Notes: generated by a model not told the origin, from the sequence alone. A DNA stretch of 64,000 nt from Burkholderiaceae bacterium (GCA_024235915.1 JACKLO010000010.1:124001-188000), one strand, 5' to 3'. Shown: positions 52,970-62,943, numbered from the stretch's first letter. Numbers and translations: made by a program.

Positions 52970-54334
52970 ATGGGCCGTCTCGTCGTTGTCTCCAACCGCG
53001 TGGCTGACCCGCGCAAGCCCGGCGCCGGTGGCTTGGCCGTGGCGCTGGCCGATGCGTTGCAATCCAGCGGCGGGCTGTGGTTCGGCTGGAGCGGCAAGGT
53101 GGTGGACGAAGGCTCTGGCGGCCAGCTGCGCACGCAGCGTGCCGGCCCCGTGACGCTGGCCACGGTGGACCTTTCGCGCGCCGACCACGACGCCTACTAC
53201 CTGGGGTACAGCAACGGCGTGTTGTGGCCGGTGTTCCACTACCGGCTGGACCTGGCGGACTTCGACGCCGGCGACATCGACGGCTACCGGCGCGTGAACC
53301 GGCTGTTCGCGCACAAGCTGCAGCCGCTGCTGCAGCCCGACGACGTGATCTGGGTGCACGACTACCACCTGATCCCGCTGGCCGCGGAACTGCGCGCCAT
53401 GGGCTGCACGCAGCGCATGGGCTTCTTCCTGCACATCCCGTTGCCGCCGCGCACCATCCTGGCGGCCATTCCTCAGAACGGCTGGCTGATGCGCAGCCTG
53501 ATGATGTACGACCTGGTGGGCTTTCACACGCAGACCGACGTCGACCACTTCGCCGCCTACGTCATCAAGGAGGCGGGCGGCACGCAGGTGGGCGACGACG
53601 AGTTCCATGCGCATGGGCGCGTGGTGCGTGCGCGGCCCTTCCCCATCGGCATCGACGTCGACGAGTTCCAGGCCCTTGGCCGCGGGCCCGAGGCGCGCGA
53701 CACCTTCCGCACGATGAAGGAGCAGTACGCCCAGCGCCAGCTGCTGGTGGGTGTGGACCGGCTGGATTATTCCAAGGGCCTGCCGCAGCGCATCCGCGCC
53801 TTCCAGCGGTTGCTGCAGCACTACCCCGAGAACCACAAGGTGGCCACGCTGATCCAGGTGGCCGCACCGTCGCGCGAGGACGTGGAGGCCTATGCCGACC
53901 TGCGCCACCAGTTGGAGACCCTGTGCGGCGCCGTCAACGGCGACCACGGCGAGCTGGACTGGATGCCGGTGCGCTACATCCGGCGCGCGGTGCCACGTAA
54001 GCGCCTGCCAGGCCTGTACGCGTCGGCCAGCGTGGCGCTGGTGACGCCGTTGCGCGACGGCATGAACCTCGTGGCCAAGGAGTACGTCGCGGCGCAGGAC
54101 CCGGCGAACCCGGGCGTACTGGTGCTGTCGCGCTTCGCCGGCGCCGCCGAGGCCATGACCGACGCGCTGATCGTGAACCCCTACGACGCCGACGGCATGG
54201 CCGAGGTCATCCAGCAGGCGCTGCGCATGCCGCTGGAGGAGCGCCGCGTGCGCCACGAGCGGCTGATGGCCGGCTTGCGCGCACAGGACGTGCACTGGTG
54301 GGCGCGAGAGTTCCTGGCGGCCTTGAGCGCCTGA
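52970..54334 (+). CDS. otsA: alpha,alpha-trehalose-phosphate synthase (UDP-forming)
   Basis: 454 residues, the normal length. GT20 features: [70 protein letters not shown] and the donor-binding [16 protein letters not shown]. It joins UDP-glucose and glucose 6-phosphate into trehalose 6-phosphate, which OtsB then dephosphorylates. The trehalose acts as a compatible solute under osmotic or desiccation stress. Confidence 0.96.
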   Translation: MGRLVVVSNRVADPRKPGAGGLAVALADALQSSGGLWFGWSGKVVDEGSGGQLRTQRAGPVTLATVDLSRADHDAYYLGYSNGVLWPVFHYRLDLADFDAGDIDGYRRVNRLFAHKLQPLLQPDDVIWVHDYHLIPLAAELRAMGCTQRMGFFLHIPLPPRTILAAIPQNGWLMRSLMMYDLVGFHTQTDVDHFAAYVIKEAGGTQVGDDEFHAHGRVVRARPFPIGIDVDEFQALGRGPEARDTFRTMKEQYAQRQLLVGVDRLDYSKGLPQRIRAFQRLLQHYPENHKVATLIQVAAPSREDVEAYADLRHQLETLCGAVNGDHGELDWMPVRYIRRAVPRKRLPGLYASASVALVTPLRDGMNLVAKEYVAAQDPANPGVLVLSRFAGAAEAMTDALIVNPYDADGMAEVIQQALRMPLEERRVRHERLMAGLRAQDVHWWAREFLAALSA

Positions 54335-54416
54335 TCGGCGTCTGAGCCGCCTCGCGATACCCAGACCGGCATGCGATGATGCCGATCTTTAGGCCCCCGC
54401 GCTCACGCCGTTCGCT

Positions 54417-54454
54417 GCCCCCCGAGGGGGGCGGCCAGTTCCTTCGGAACGGCC
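54417..54454 (+). repeat. two tandem hairpins upstream of the MFS gene
   Basis: GCCCCCC-GA-GGGGGGC (54417-54432), followed at once by GGCC(A)GTTCC-TTC-GGAAC-GGCC (54433-54454). They lie 14 bases before the MFS start and would sequester the start region in RNA. Similar paired C/G runs are a common dispersed element in Burkholderiales genomes from memory; no second copy is in this window. Confidence 0.5.
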
Positions 54455-54467
54455 GGGCGGAACTGAC

Positions 54468-55643
54468 ATGAATCGCCCGCTCTTCCTGCTCGCGCTGTGC
54501 CAGGCGCTGTTCCTCACGAACAACGTCACCTTCATCGCGATCAACGGGTTGGTGGGGCTGCAGCTGGCGCCTCTGGGCTGGATGGCCACGCTGCCGGTGA
54601 TGGGCTACGTGGTCGGCGGGGCGCTGTCGGCACCGTGGGTGGCGCGCACGCAGGCGCGGCTGGGGCGCAAGCGCTCGTTCCAGATCGGCCTGGTGGTGGC
54701 GGCGCTGTCGGCCGTAGCCGGGGCGCTGGCGGTCTGGAGTGGCAGCTTCTGGGGCGTGGTGGCGGCCACCGTGGTGGCCGGCTTCTACAACGCCAACGCC
54801 CAGCTGTATCGCTTCGCCGGGCTGGAACTGGCGCGGCCGGAATACAAGGAAAAGGCCATCTCACTGGTGATGGCCGGCGGTGTGGCTGGGGCCTTCATCG
54901 GCCCCAACCTGGCCAGTGCCACCAAGGATTGGCTGGCCGTGCCCTTTGCCGGTGCCTACGTGGCGCTGATCGGCGTCGCGCTGTTGGGGCTGGCCCTGAT
55001 GTCGCTCATCCGGTTCCCGGAACATCGGGCGCCGCAGCCGGGCGACGACCGCGGCCGCCCGCTGGGCGAGATCGCACGCCAGCCGGCCTTCGTGGTGGCG
55101 GTGGCGGCCGGCGCCCTGGCCTATGGCGTGATGAACCTGCTGATGGCGGCCACGCCGCTGGCCATGCAGCAGTGCGGCCTGCCCTTCAGCGACGCGGCGC
55201 TGGTGCTGGAATGGCACGTGCTGGGCATGTTCGTGCCCGGGTTCTTCACCGGGCACCTGATCAAGCGATTTGGTGTGCTGCCGGTGATGGCCACCGGCGC
55301 GGCACTGAACTTCACCTGCGTGGCGATCGCGCTGTCAGGCGTGGACCTGATGCAGTTCCTGGCCGCCTTGCTGCTGCTGGGCGTGGGCTGGAACTTCCTG
55401 TTCACCGGCGCCACCACGCTGCTGACCACCACCTACCGGCCCGAGGAGAAGAACCGGGCCCAGGGCGCCATGGACACCTGCGTGTTCGCCACGATGGCCG
55501 TCACGTCGTTCGCCAGTGGTGCGCTCGTCACCACCCAGGGCTGGCAGCTGCTGAACCTGGGCTCGCTGGTGCCGCTGGTGCTGGTGGCGTGCGCGCTGGG
55601 CTGGCTGATGCTGCGGCAGCGGCAGCCCGCTGCGGCGGCGTGA
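54468..55643 (+). CDS. MFS transporter
   Basis: 391 residues, 12 predicted membrane segments. WVARTQARLGRKRSFQIGL after helix 2 is a loose version of the MFS loop motif, and ITGHLIKRFGVLPVMATG-type sequence (FFTGHLIKRFGVLPV) marks the second half. The start NRPLFLLALCQALFLTNNVTFIAINGLVGLQLAP resembles uncharacterised transporters of the YnfM/EmrD-like kind. The substrate is unknown. It is convergent with parB, with 33 bases between stops. Confidence 0.85.
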   Translation: MNRPLFLLALCQALFLTNNVTFIAINGLVGLQLAPLGWMATLPVMGYVVGGALSAPWVARTQARLGRKRSFQIGLVVAALSAVAGALAVWSGSFWGVVAATVVAGFYNANAQLYRFAGLELARPEYKEKAISLVMAGGVAGAFIGPNLASATKDWLAVPFAGAYVALIGVALLGLALMSLIRFPEHRAPQPGDDRGRPLGEIARQPAFVVAVAAGALAYGVMNLLMAATPLAMQQCGLPFSDAALVLEWHVLGMFVPGFFTGHLIKRFGVLPVMATGAALNFTCVAIALSGVDLMQFLAALLLLGVGWNFLFTGATTLLTTTYRPEEKNRAQGAMDTCVFATMAVTSFASGALVTTQGWQLLNLGSLVPLVLVACALGWLMLRQRQPAAAA

Positions 55644-55676
55644 CGGCGAGGCGCGTTGACGGACCGGAACGCTGAT

Positions 55677-56567
55677 TCACTCGCCGGTCAGGCCCAGCTT
55701 CTCCAGCACACCGTTGAGCTCGTCCAGCGAGTCGAAGCGGATCGCGATTTCGCCCTGCTCGCCGCGTTTGGTGCGCTTGAGCACGCGGATCTCCACCGGC
55801 GCGGTCAATCGGTCGGCCAGCTGTGATTCGACGCGCTCGATGTCCCGCGACTTCTCGGCCTTCACCCGCAGCAGCGGGCTCTGACGGCCACCGGCGGCCA
55901 CGCGGGCCACCAGCTTCTCGGCGTCGCGCACGCTGAGCTTCTTCGCCGAGATCTCGGTGGCGGCCGTGATCTGGCCGGCGCCGCCCAGGGCCAGCAGCGC
56001 ACGTGCATGGCCCATGTCCAGATCGCCGGCCAGCAGCATCTGCTGCACCGGCTCGGCCAGGTTCAGCAGGCGCAGCAGGTTGCTCGCCGCACTGCGGCTG
56101 CGGCCCACGGCCTGCGCCGCCTGCTCGTGCGTGAGGCCGAATTCGTCCACCAGCCGCTTGAGGCCCTGGGCCTCTTCCAGCGGGTTGAGGTCCTCGCGCT
56201 GGATGTTCTCGATCAGCGCCATCACCGCCGCGGCCTCGTCGGCCACCGGCTTCACCAGCACCGGCACCTCGGTCAGGCCGGCCAGCTTCGCGGCGCGGAA
56301 ACGGCGCTCGCCGGCGATGATCTCGTAGCCGCCGCCGTCGACCGGGCGCACGAGGATGGGCTGCATCACCCCTTGGCCACGGATGCTCTCGGCCAGTTCG
56401 TACAGCGCGCCCTCGTCCATGCGGGTGCGTGGCTGGTACTTGCCGGCCTGCAGTGCCGTCAGCGGCAAGGTCTGCGGGGCGCCGGCGGGCGCCGGTGCGT
56501 CGCTGACCTTTGGGCCGAGCAGGGCTTCCAGGCCGAGGCCCAGGCCCTTGGGTTTCTTGGTTGCCAT
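55677..56567 (-). CDS. parB: chromosome-partitioning protein ParB
   Basis: 296 residues from ATG 56567. KKPKGLGLGLEALLG at the N-terminus (ParA contact region), the ParB CTPase/arginine-patch block AGERRFRAAKLAGL, the segment ALIENIQREDLNPLEEAQG, and the helix-turn-helix LTHEQAAQAVGRSRSAASNLLRLLNL. It loads at parS and slides as a CTP-bound clamp. Unusually it does not directly follow parA: argC, a hydrolase and a GNAT gene lie between. A leaderless-type element (CACAAT) precedes the start. The matching parS sites are at 60433 and 61339. Confidence 0.96.
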   Translation of the reverse strand: MATKKPKGLGLGLEALLGPKVSDAPAPAGAPQTLPLTALQAGKYQPRTRMDEGALYELAESIRGQGVMQPILVRPVDGGGYEIIAGERRFRAAKLAGLTEVPVLVKPVADEAAAVMALIENIQREDLNPLEEAQGLKRLVDEFGLTHEQAAQAVGRSRSAASNLLRLLNLAEPVQQMLLAGDLDMGHARALLALGGAGQITAATEISAKKLSVRDAEKLVARVAAGGRQSPLLRVKAEKSRDIERVESQLADRLTAPVEIRVLKRTKRGEQGEIAIRFDSLDELNGVLEKLGLTGE

Positions 56568-56573
56568 GGCGGG

Positions 56574-56579
56574 ATTGTG
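56574..56579 (-). promoter_or_regulatory. CACAAT -10-like element of a leaderless parB transcript
   Basis: On the minus strand CACAAT is followed by CCCGCC and the parB ATG, the same arrangement as at apt. It lies within the 14-base gap after the hydrolase gene, so parB could be transcribed both from here and with that gene. Confidence 0.3.
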
Positions 56580-56581
56580 TG

Positions 56582-57148
56582 TCAGCGCGGTGGTGTACCC
56601 GGCTCGCGCGCGGCCAGCCGTGCCAACAGCGCCCGACCTTCGGGCCAGTCGCCCAGGCCGGATTCGTGATTGAGGTGGCCGCGCGCGCCGGCGTCCACCA
56701 CCTGCGCGCCCCACCCTGCCGCGATGGCGCGCATGCGGTCGGCATCGCCGTAGGGGTCGTCGCTGCTGACCACGGCGATGGCGGGGAACGGCAGGCGGGC
56801 GCGCTCGATGGGACGCCAATTGTGCAGCTGGGGCGGCATGTCGGTGCGTTCGGTGTCGGGCGGCGCGACCAGCAGAGCGCCGGCCACCTTGGCCGTGTGA
56901 CGGCTGTGCGCGGCCCAGGCGGCGACCAGCAGACAGCCCAGGCTGTGGGCGGCCAGGATGACGGGGGTGGAGGAGGCGCCGGGGGCGTCGATCAGCGTCT
57001 GGTCCAGACGGGCCATCCAGTCGCCACGGCGGGGCCATTCCCAGTCGTCCTGCACGACGCGGTGGTCGCCATGCAGGTGTTCCCAGCGGGTTTGCCAGTG
57101 GTCGGGGCCGGAATCGAGCCAGCCCGGCAGCAGGTAGATCGGTGGCAT
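56582..57148 (-). CDS. RBBP9/YdeN family alpha/beta hydrolase
   Basis: 188 residues from ATG 57148, chosen because GAGGAT lies eight bases upstream; a start at 57190 would overlap argC. The family pattern is clear: IYLLPGWLDSGPDHWQTRW, nucleophile elbow AHSLGCLLVAAWA, Asp in VVSSDDPYGDADRMRAIA, and His in GARGHLNHESGLGDWPEG. It is a small serine hydrolase of unknown substrate. It sits directly before parB and divergent from argC. Confidence 0.9.
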   Translation of the reverse strand: MPPIYLLPGWLDSGPDHWQTRWEHLHGDHRVVQDDWEWPRRGDWMARLDQTLIDAPGASSTPVILAAHSLGCLLVAAWAAHSRHTAKVAGALLVAPPDTERTDMPPQLHNWRPIERARLPFPAIAVVSSDDPYGDADRMRAIAAGWGAQVVDAGARGHLNHESGLGDWPEGRALLARLAAREPGTPPR

Positions 57149-57188
57149 GACGTATCCTCGACCTTGATTTTCCCTGCGGGTGAGGCCC

Positions 57189-58130
57189 ATGGCTTACAAG
57201 GTGTTCGTCGACGGACAGGAAGGCACGACCGGCCTGCGCATCCACGAGGTGCTGGCGGGGCGTCCCGACATCGAACTGCTGATGATCGACCCTGATCGAC
57301 GCAAGGACCCGGCCGAGCGCGCCAAGCTGCTGAACGCGGCCGACGTGGCGTTTCTCTGCCTGCCCGACGCGGCGGCGCGCGAGGCGGCGTTCCTGGTGAC
57401 CAGTGAGCGAACCTGCCTGATCGACGCCAGCACCGCCCATCGCACCCAGGCCGGCTGGGCCTATGGGCTGCCTGAGCTGGCCCGGGGGCAACGGGCGGCA
57501 CTGCGGCAGAGCAAGCGCATCGCCAACCCGGGCTGCCACGCGACCGCCTTCATCCTGCTGCTGCGTCCCCTGGTGGAGGCTGGTCTGGTGCCGAAAAATC
57601 TGCCAGTGAGTGCCCACTCGCTGACGGGCTACTCCGGTGGCGGCAAGAGCATGATCGCGCAGTACCAGGCCGGCGGCGACGCCAAGCTGGAGGCCCCCCG
57701 CCCCTACGGCCTGACGCTGGCCCACAAGCACCTGCCGGAGATGGCCGCGCACACCGGGCTGGACATGGCCCCGCTGTTCACGCCGGTGGTGGCCAACTTC
57801 TACAAGGGCCTGGCCGTGACGGTGCCGCTGCACCTGTCGCAGCTGGCGCCGGGCACCACGCCGCAGCAGCTGCAGGCCTCGCTGGCGGCGCACTATGAAG
57901 GCGAGCGCTTCGTGCGCGTGATGCCGCTGTCCGACCCGGACACGCTGGCCGGCGGGTTCTTCGACGTCACGGCCTGCAACGACACCAACCAGGCGGATGT
58001 CTTCGTGTTCGCCAACGCCACCCAGGTGCTGCTGGCCTGCCGGCTGGACAACCTGGGCAAGGGCGCCAGCGGTGCGGCCGTGCAGTGCATGAACGTGCAC
58101 CTGGGCGTGGACGAAGGGCTTGGCTTGTGA
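57189..58130 (+). CDS. argC: N-acetyl-gamma-glutamyl-phosphate reductase, type 2
   Basis: 313 residues from ATG 57189. [15 protein letters not shown] is the NADP-binding signature of the short type 2 ArgC, and [15 protein letters not shown] carries the active-site cysteine. [15 protein letters not shown] is also conserved. It reduces N-acetylglutamyl phosphate in arginine synthesis. It is isolated from other arg genes and is inserted on the opposite strand between parB and the parA operon. Confidence 0.95.
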   Translation: MAYKVFVDGQEGTTGLRIHEVLAGRPDIELLMIDPDRRKDPAERAKLLNAADVAFLCLPDAAAREAAFLVTSERTCLIDASTAHRTQAGWAYGLPELARGQRAALRQSKRIANPGCHATAFILLLRPLVEAGLVPKNLPVSAHSLTGYSGGGKSMIAQYQAGGDAKLEAPRPYGLTLAHKHLPEMAAHTGLDMAPLFTPVVANFYKGLAVTVPLHLSQLAPGTTPQQLQASLAAHYEGERFVRVMPLSDPDTLAGGFFDVTACNDTNQADVFVFANATQVLLACRLDNLGKGASGAAVQCMNVHLGVDEGLGL

Positions 58131-58158
58131 CCGTGCTGAAGCTGCCCGGGTGACGCGA

Positions 58159-58923
58159 TCAGGCTGCCTCGGCGGGTGCCTGGGTGCGGTAGTGGTACGC
58201 GTAGGCGTCGACGAAACCCAGGCGCTTGTAGAGCGCTCGCGCTTCGGTGTTGTCGGCGTCCACCTGGAGGTAGGCGTGTCGAGCCCCCTGCTCGACGGCG
58301 CGGTCCAGCATCCAGGCACATAGCGCGTAGCCGATGCCTTTGCCCCGGGACGGGATGGCCGTGAACACATCGTAGAGGCCGACCAGGTCGCCTTCGCGGG
58401 CGATCTGTCCACAGGCCACGATGACCTCACCGTCCCGCAAGGCAAAGGCCTGATAGGGTACCGGCGCACACTTCAATCGCCACTTCTGGGCGTCACGTTG
58501 CGCCTCCGGTGATCCTCGCATGGCGCCGATCAGGTCGGCAAATGCGTCCAGCGGAACCGCTTCCGGCATCAGTTTCCGGCGGGCGGGATCGGGCGGCGGC
58601 AGGTCGCGGCGCAGCATCACGCGGGTGTCGTCGAAGCGCCGCCAGCCGCGCTTGGCCAGCAACTCGTCCAATTCGACAGGCCGAGTGAAAGGGGTGATGC
58701 GCACGTGCATGGGCAGCCCGTGTTCGGCAAAGGCAGCCTCGGCCAATGCCAGGCGTTCGTCCAACGGCAGCCGTCCGTCGGCCACGGCATTGACGCAGCG
58801 CGCACGTTTGGCCTTGCCGGGGTTGAAGCGCAGCAACCAGCCGTCGAGCCAACGTTGCTCGGGCGGTGCGCTGGCGTTCAGACTTGCATCCTCGATGCGC
58901 GACAGCAGCAGGTCGTCGGTCAT
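58159..58923 (-). CDS. GNAT family N-acetyltransferase
   Basis: 254 residues. The C-terminal GNAT fold has VGLYDVFTAIPSRGKGIGYALCAWML (acetyl-CoA loop R/Q-x-x-G-x-G/A) and YLQVDADNTEARALYKRLGFVDAYAYHYR. The N-terminal 110 residues form a second, degenerate module (QRWLDGWLLRFNPGKAKRARCVNAVADG) found in a GNAT subgroup. Its substrate is unknown. Its start overlaps the parA stop as ATGA, so it is translated with parA. Confidence 0.92.
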   Translation of the reverse strand: MTDDLLLSRIEDASLNASAPPEQRWLDGWLLRFNPGKAKRARCVNAVADGRLPLDERLALAEAAFAEHGLPMHVRITPFTRPVELDELLAKRGWRRFDDTRVMLRRDLPPPDPARRKLMPEAVPLDAFADLIGAMRGSPEAQRDAQKWRLKCAPVPYQAFALRDGEVIVACGQIAREGDLVGLYDVFTAIPSRGKGIGYALCAWMLDRAVEQGARHAYLQVDADNTEARALYKRLGFVDAYAYHYRTQAPAEAA

Positions 58924-59714
58924 GGTGTACGGGTCCCTGGTTGTGTCATGACATGGCCCAGCCGGGCCGCCATCTCCCGTGCGAAGTCGACGAAGGCTTG
59001 CGCACCCTTGGACGCCGGGTCGAACACCACGCCCGGCAGGCCATAGCTGGGTGCCTCAGCCAGGCGCACGTTGCGCGGGATCACGGTCTCGAAGACCTTG
59101 TCGCCGAAGTGTGCCTTGAGCTGTTCGCTGACCTGCTGTTGCAGCGTGATGCGCGGGTCGAACATGACGCGCAGCAGGCCGATGATCTCGAGGTCCCGGT
59201 TCAGGTTGGCGTGCACCTGCTTGATGGTGTTGACCAGGTCGGACAGACCCTCGAGCGCGAAGTACTCGCACTGCATGGGCACGATGACGCCATGGGCGGC
59301 GCACAGGCCGTTGAGGGTCAGCAGGCTCAACGATGGCGGGCAATCCACCAGGACGAAGTCGTACGGTGCGCCGGCCAGTGCGCCGCGCAGACGGCGCTCG
59401 CGCCGCTCCAGTTCCACCAGTTCCACCTCGGCGCCGGCCAGTTCACGGTTGGCGCCGAGCACGTCGTAGCCGCCCTGCGGGCTGGGGCGCACGGCGTCGG
59501 CCAGGCTCGTGGATTCCAGCAGCACGTCATAGACGCTGCTGTCCAGGGCGCGCTTGTCGACGCCGGAACCCATGGTGGCATTGCCTTGCGGGTCCAGGTC
59601 GACGACCAGCACCTTGCGGCCGATCTGCGCCAGCCCGGCGGCCAGGTTGACCGTGGTCGTGGTCTTGCCGACCCCGCCCTTCTGGTTGGCGATGCAGAAG
59701 ATACGCGCGCTCAT
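58920..59714 (-). CDS. parA: chromosome-partitioning ATPase ParA
   Basis: 264 residues. Deviant Walker A ANQKGGVGKTTTTVNLAAGLA, VDLDPQGNATMGSGVD, and Walker B DFVLVDCPPSLSLLTLNGL. It forms an ATP-dependent gradient on the nucleoid that moves ParB-parS complexes. Its start overlaps the upstream LysE gene by one base and its stop overlaps the GNAT gene by four, so it is inside a tightly packed mnmG-rsmG-lysE-parA-GNAT transcript. Confidence 0.97.
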   Translation of the reverse strand: MSARIFCIANQKGGVGKTTTTVNLAAGLAQIGRKVLVVDLDPQGNATMGSGVDKRALDSSVYDVLLESTSLADAVRPSPQGGYDVLGANRELAGAEVELVELERRERRLRGALAGAPYDFVLVDCPPSLSLLTLNGLCAAHGVIVPMQCEYFALEGLSDLVNTIKQVHANLNRDLEIIGLLRVMFDPRITLQQQVSEQLKAHFGDKVFETVIPRNVRLAEAPSYGLPGVVFDPASKGAQAFVDFAREMAARLGHVMTQPGTRTP

Positions 59715-60325
59715 CAGGACGTGCCCAGGCGGATGCCGAAGCCGATGAGGAACAGGCCGGCAAGCTTCTGCAGCGCCAGTGCCAGCCGGCGGTGCGCCTT
59801 GACCTGGGCGCTGACCGCCTGCGCGAAGGCGCACAGCAGCAGGCAGTAGGCGGCGGTGATGACGGCGATGGTGGCTGCCATGGCCGCGAAGGTGATGGCA
59901 CCGCGGTGGGTGGCCGGGTCGATGAACAGCGGGAAGAAGGCCATGTAGAAGACGATGGCCTTGGGGTTGAGCAGGGTGATCAGCATCGCCTGGCGCAGGT
60001 AGTGGCGCGGCTCGATGCGGATGGGCGACGCGCTGCCGTCCTTCGCGAACAAGAGCTTGAGGCCGATCCAGGCCAGGTAGGCGGCGCCGGCGTACTGCAC
60101 CGCGTGGAAGACGGCTGGGTTGGCGGCCAGCAGCGCGGCGACACCCGCGACGGCCAGCCAAAGCAGGACCTGGTCACCCAGGATCACGCCGGCGGTGGCG
60201 GCGGCGCCGGCCTTGAAACCACCCTTGGCCGTGGAGGTCAGCAGGGTGAACGTGCCCGGCCCGGGCAGGGCCAGGAAGACCAGGATGGTGGCGCAAAAGG
60301 CGCCGTAATCGGCAATGCCGAGCAT
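59714..60325 (-). CDS. LysE family amino-acid exporter
   Basis: 203 residues, about six membrane helices. The LysE/RhtB motif is present at the N-terminus (LPGPGTFTLLTSTAKGGFKAGAAATAGVILGD), as is LNPKAIVFYMAFFPLF. It exports an amino acid or a similar small molecule. Its insertion between rsmG and parA departs from the usual mnmG-rsmG-parA-parB order. Confidence 0.92.
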   Translation of the reverse strand: MLGIADYGAFCATILVFLALPGPGTFTLLTSTAKGGFKAGAAATAGVILGDQVLLWLAVAGVAALLAANPAVFHAVQYAGAAYLAWIGLKLLFAKDGSASPIRIEPRHYLRQAMLITLLNPKAIVFYMAFFPLFIDPATHRGAITFAAMAATIAVITAAYCLLLCAFAQAVSAQVKAHRRLALALQKLAGLFLIGFGIRLGTS

Positions 60326-60341
60326 GCAGGGGCTCCCGAAG

Positions 60342-60998
60342 TCAGGCCGATTGTGCCGTGGCGTCGGTGCCCGCAGCGGTGGGTTTCATCCAGATGGCGC
60401 AACGCTCGGCGTCCAGATTGGGCACCTGCAGTTGTTCCACGTGAAACACGGTCACATCGGGCGGCAGTGCCGACACTTCGTCGTGGGGGTGCTTGCCCTT
60501 CATGGCCAGCCAAACGCCTCGGGGTGCGAGGTGATGCTGTGTCCACGTGCAGAAGTCGACCAGGCTGGCAAAGGCGCGGGACGTCACGACGTCGGCCCGT
60601 GCCGACTGCAACTGCTCGACCCGCGCATGCTCGGCGTGCAGGTTCGGCAGCCCCAGTTCGAGGGCCACTTGCCGGATGAATCCAGCCTTCTTGGCCACCG
60701 TGTCCACGCAGGTGACATCCCAATCGGGGCGGTGGATGGCCAGCACCACGCCGGGCAACCCGCCCCCGCTGCCGACGTCCAGGATCTTCAGCGGCCGGCC
60801 CGCCGCGTGGCGTTCCAGGGGGCCGACGATGCTTTCGCTGTCGGCCACGTGCTGCGTGCGCATCTGGGCCGGGTCGCGCACGGCCGTGAGGTTGTAGACC
60901 TTGTTCCAGTGCGACAGCAGGGCCAGGTAGCGTTCCAGTAATGCTTCGCGCTCAGCGCCGTCGCGGGCAGAAGAGGCGCCGGATTCAGGCGGCGGCAT
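60342..60998 (-). CDS. rsmG: 16S rRNA (guanine527-N7)-methyltransferase RsmG
   Basis: 218 residues from ATG 60998; a TTG at 61031 would give a longer protein overlapping mnmG by 47 bases. The SAM-binding block [17 protein letters not shown] and the following [20 protein letters not shown] are diagnostic, with [16 protein letters not shown] before them. It methylates 16S rRNA. It overlaps mnmG by 14 bases. A parS site lies in the coding sequence near the 3' end. Confidence 0.96.
   Translation of the reverse strand: MPPPESGASSARDGAEREALLERYLALLSHWNKVYNLTAVRDPAQMRTQHVADSESIVGPLERHAAGRPLKILDVGSGGGLPGVVLAIHRPDWDVTCVDTVAKKAGFIRQVALELGLPNLHAEHARVEQLQSARADVVTSRAFASLVDFCTWTQHHLAPRGVWLAMKGKHPHDEVSALPPDVTVFHVEQLQVPNLDAERCAIWMKPTAAGTDATAQSA
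60433..60448. promoter_or_regulatory. parS site in rsmG (one mismatch)
   Basis: TGTTCCACGTGAAACA differs from the bacterial parS consensus TGTTTCACGTGAAACA at one position. It encodes VFHVEQ of RsmG, so it is both coding and a likely ParB loading site. Confidence 0.85.
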
Positions 60999-62943
60999 CG
61001 GTGTCAGCGTTGGCGGCCGTGTCTCGGGCAAAGCCGGGGAAGCGCCGCTTCTTCAAGTGGATGAGCAGCAAGGAGATGGCCGCTGGCGTCACGCCGGAGA
61101 TCCGGGACGCCTGCCCCAAGGTGGCGGGGCGGTGTTTGGCCAGCTTCTGCCGGACTTCGATGGAGAGCGCCTGGACCTGGGCGTAGTCCAGTTCCGCCGG
61201 CAGCTTCAACTGCTCATAGTGCGCGGCGCGCTCGACCTCTTCGTTTTGCCGATCGATGTAGCCGGCGTACTTGATGCCGATCTCGGCCTGTTCGATCACG
61301 GCGTCAGCCAGGGCCGGATCGGCCAGTTCAGCGGCCAGTGTTTCACGTGAAACATCGCCGGCCAGCCCGGCCACTGCGTCCCAGCCCAAGCCGGGCCGGC
61401 GCAACAGGTCCGACAGCCTGTACTCATGCTCCAGCGCCTTGCCCAGCACGCGCTCGGCCACCTCGTCTGGCACCGTCGCCGGCCGCACCCAGGTGGCGCG
61501 CAGACGCTGCAGCTCGCGATCGATGGCTTCACGCTTGCGCTCGAAGGCCCCCCATCGCCGGTCGTCCACCAGCCCCAGCTGGCGGCCGGCCTCGGTCAGG
61601 CGCAGGTCGGCGTTGTCCTCCCGCAGCTGCAGCCGGTACTCGGCGCGGCTGGTGAACATGCGGTACGGCTCGGTCACGCCCTTGGTGATGAGGTCATCCA
61701 CCAGCACACCCAGGTAGGCCTGGTCACGTCTTGGCAGCCAGGACTCGCGACCCTGGGCCTGCAGCGCGGCGTTCAGGCCGGCGAACAGGCCCTGCGCGGC
61801 GGCCTCTTCATAGCCGGTGGTGCCGTTGATCTGGCCGGCGAAGAACAGCCCGCCGATCTGCTGCGTCTCGAAGCTGGGCTTGAGCGCGCGCGGGTCGAAG
61901 TAGTCGTACTCGATGGCGTAGCCGGGCCGCAGGATGTGCGCCCTCTCCAACCCCGGGATCGACTGCACGGCCGCGATCTGCACGTCGAAGGGCAGCGAGG
62001 TGGAGATGCCGTTCGGGTAGAACTCGTGCGTCGTCAGCCCTTCGGGCTCCAGGAAGATCTGGTGGCTGTCCTTGCCGGCGAAGCGGTTGACCTTGTCCTC
62101 GATGCTCGGGCAATAGCGCGGCCCGACGCCTTCGATGACGCCAGTGAACATCGGGCTGCGGTCGAAGCCGCTGCGGATGATCTCGTGCGTGCGCGCGTTG
62201 GTGTGCGTGATCCAGCAGGGCCGCTGTGCCGGGTGCTGCTCGGCGCGGCCCAGGAAGCTGAACACCGGCACCGGGTCCAGGTCGCCCGGCTGTTCCTGGC
62301 ATTTCGAGAAGTCGATCGAACGCCCGTCGATGCGTGGCGGTGTGCCGGTCTTCAGCCGGCCCTGCGGCAGCTTCAGTTCCTTCAGCCGCGCTGACAGGCT
62401 GATGGCCGGTGGGTCACCGGCCCGACCGGCGGCATGGTTCTGCAGGCCGACGTGGATGCGGCCGTCCAGAAAGGTGCCGGCCGTCAGCACCACGGTGCGG
62501 CCGCGGAAGCGGATGCCGGTTTGTGTGACCGCACCGGTGACCCGGTCGCCGTCCAGCATCAGGTCGTCCACCGCCTGCTGGAACAGCCACAGGTTCGGCT
62601 GGTTCTCCAGTCGCCGGCGGATGGCGGCCTTGTAGAGGATGCGGTCGGCCTGCGCGCGGGTGGCGCGCACAGCGGGCCCCTTGCTGCCGTTAAGGATGCG
62701 AAACTGGATGCCGGCTTCGTCGGTGGCCTCCGCCATGGCGCCGCCCAGTGCATCCACTTCCTTGACCAGGTGGCCCTTGCCGATGCCGCCGATGCTGGGG
62801 TTGCAGCTCATCTGCCCCAGCGTCTCGATGTTGTGCGTCAGCAGCAGCGTGGCGCAGCCCATGCGCGCAGCGGCGAGTGCGGCTTCGGTGCCGGCATGGC
62901 CACCGCCGACCACGATGACGTCGAATTCCTGCGGATGCAGCAT
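60985..62943 (-). CDS. mnmG: tRNA uridine-5-carboxymethylaminomethyl modification enzyme MnmG
   Basis: 652 residues from ATG 62943 ([22 protein letters not shown]); an upstream start at 62967 adds non-conserved residues. FAD motif [64 protein letters not shown], and [20 protein letters not shown] are all present. It works with MnmE on wobble uridines. First gene of the transcript that runs through rsmG, lysE and parA. A perfect parS lies in its last third. Confidence 0.97.
   Translation of the reverse strand: MLHPQEFDVIVVGGGHAGTEAALAAARMGCATLLLTHNIETLGQMSCNPSIGGIGKGHLVKEVDALGGAMAEATDEAGIQFRILNGSKGPAVRATRAQADRILYKAAIRRRLENQPNLWLFQQAVDDLMLDGDRVTGAVTQTGIRFRGRTVVLTAGTFLDGRIHVGLQNHAAGRAGDPPAISLSARLKELKLPQGRLKTGTPPRIDGRSIDFSKCQEQPGDLDPVPVFSFLGRAEQHPAQRPCWITHTNARTHEIIRSGFDRSPMFTGVIEGVGPRYCPSIEDKVNRFAGKDSHQIFLEPEGLTTHEFYPNGISTSLPFDVQIAAVQSIPGLERAHILRPGYAIEYDYFDPRALKPSFETQQIGGLFFAGQINGTTGYEEAAAQGLFAGLNAALQAQGRESWLPRRDQAYLGVLVDDLITKGVTEPYRMFTSRAEYRLQLREDNADLRLTEAGRQLGLVDDRRWGAFERKREAIDRELQRLRATWVRPATVPDEVAERVLGKALEHEYRLSDLLRRPGLGWDAVAGLAGDVSRETLAAELADPALADAVIEQAEIGIKYAGYIDRQNEEVERAAHYEQLKLPAELDYAQVQALSIEVRQKLAKHRPATLGQASRISGVTPAAISLLLIHLKKRRFPGFARDTAANADTDAAA
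61339..61354. promoter_or_regulatory. perfect parS site in mnmG
   Basis: TGTTTCACGTGAAACA, identical to the consensus ParB-binding palindrome. It encodes DVSRETL of MnmG. It is 906 bases from the second parS in rsmG. Confidence 0.95.
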
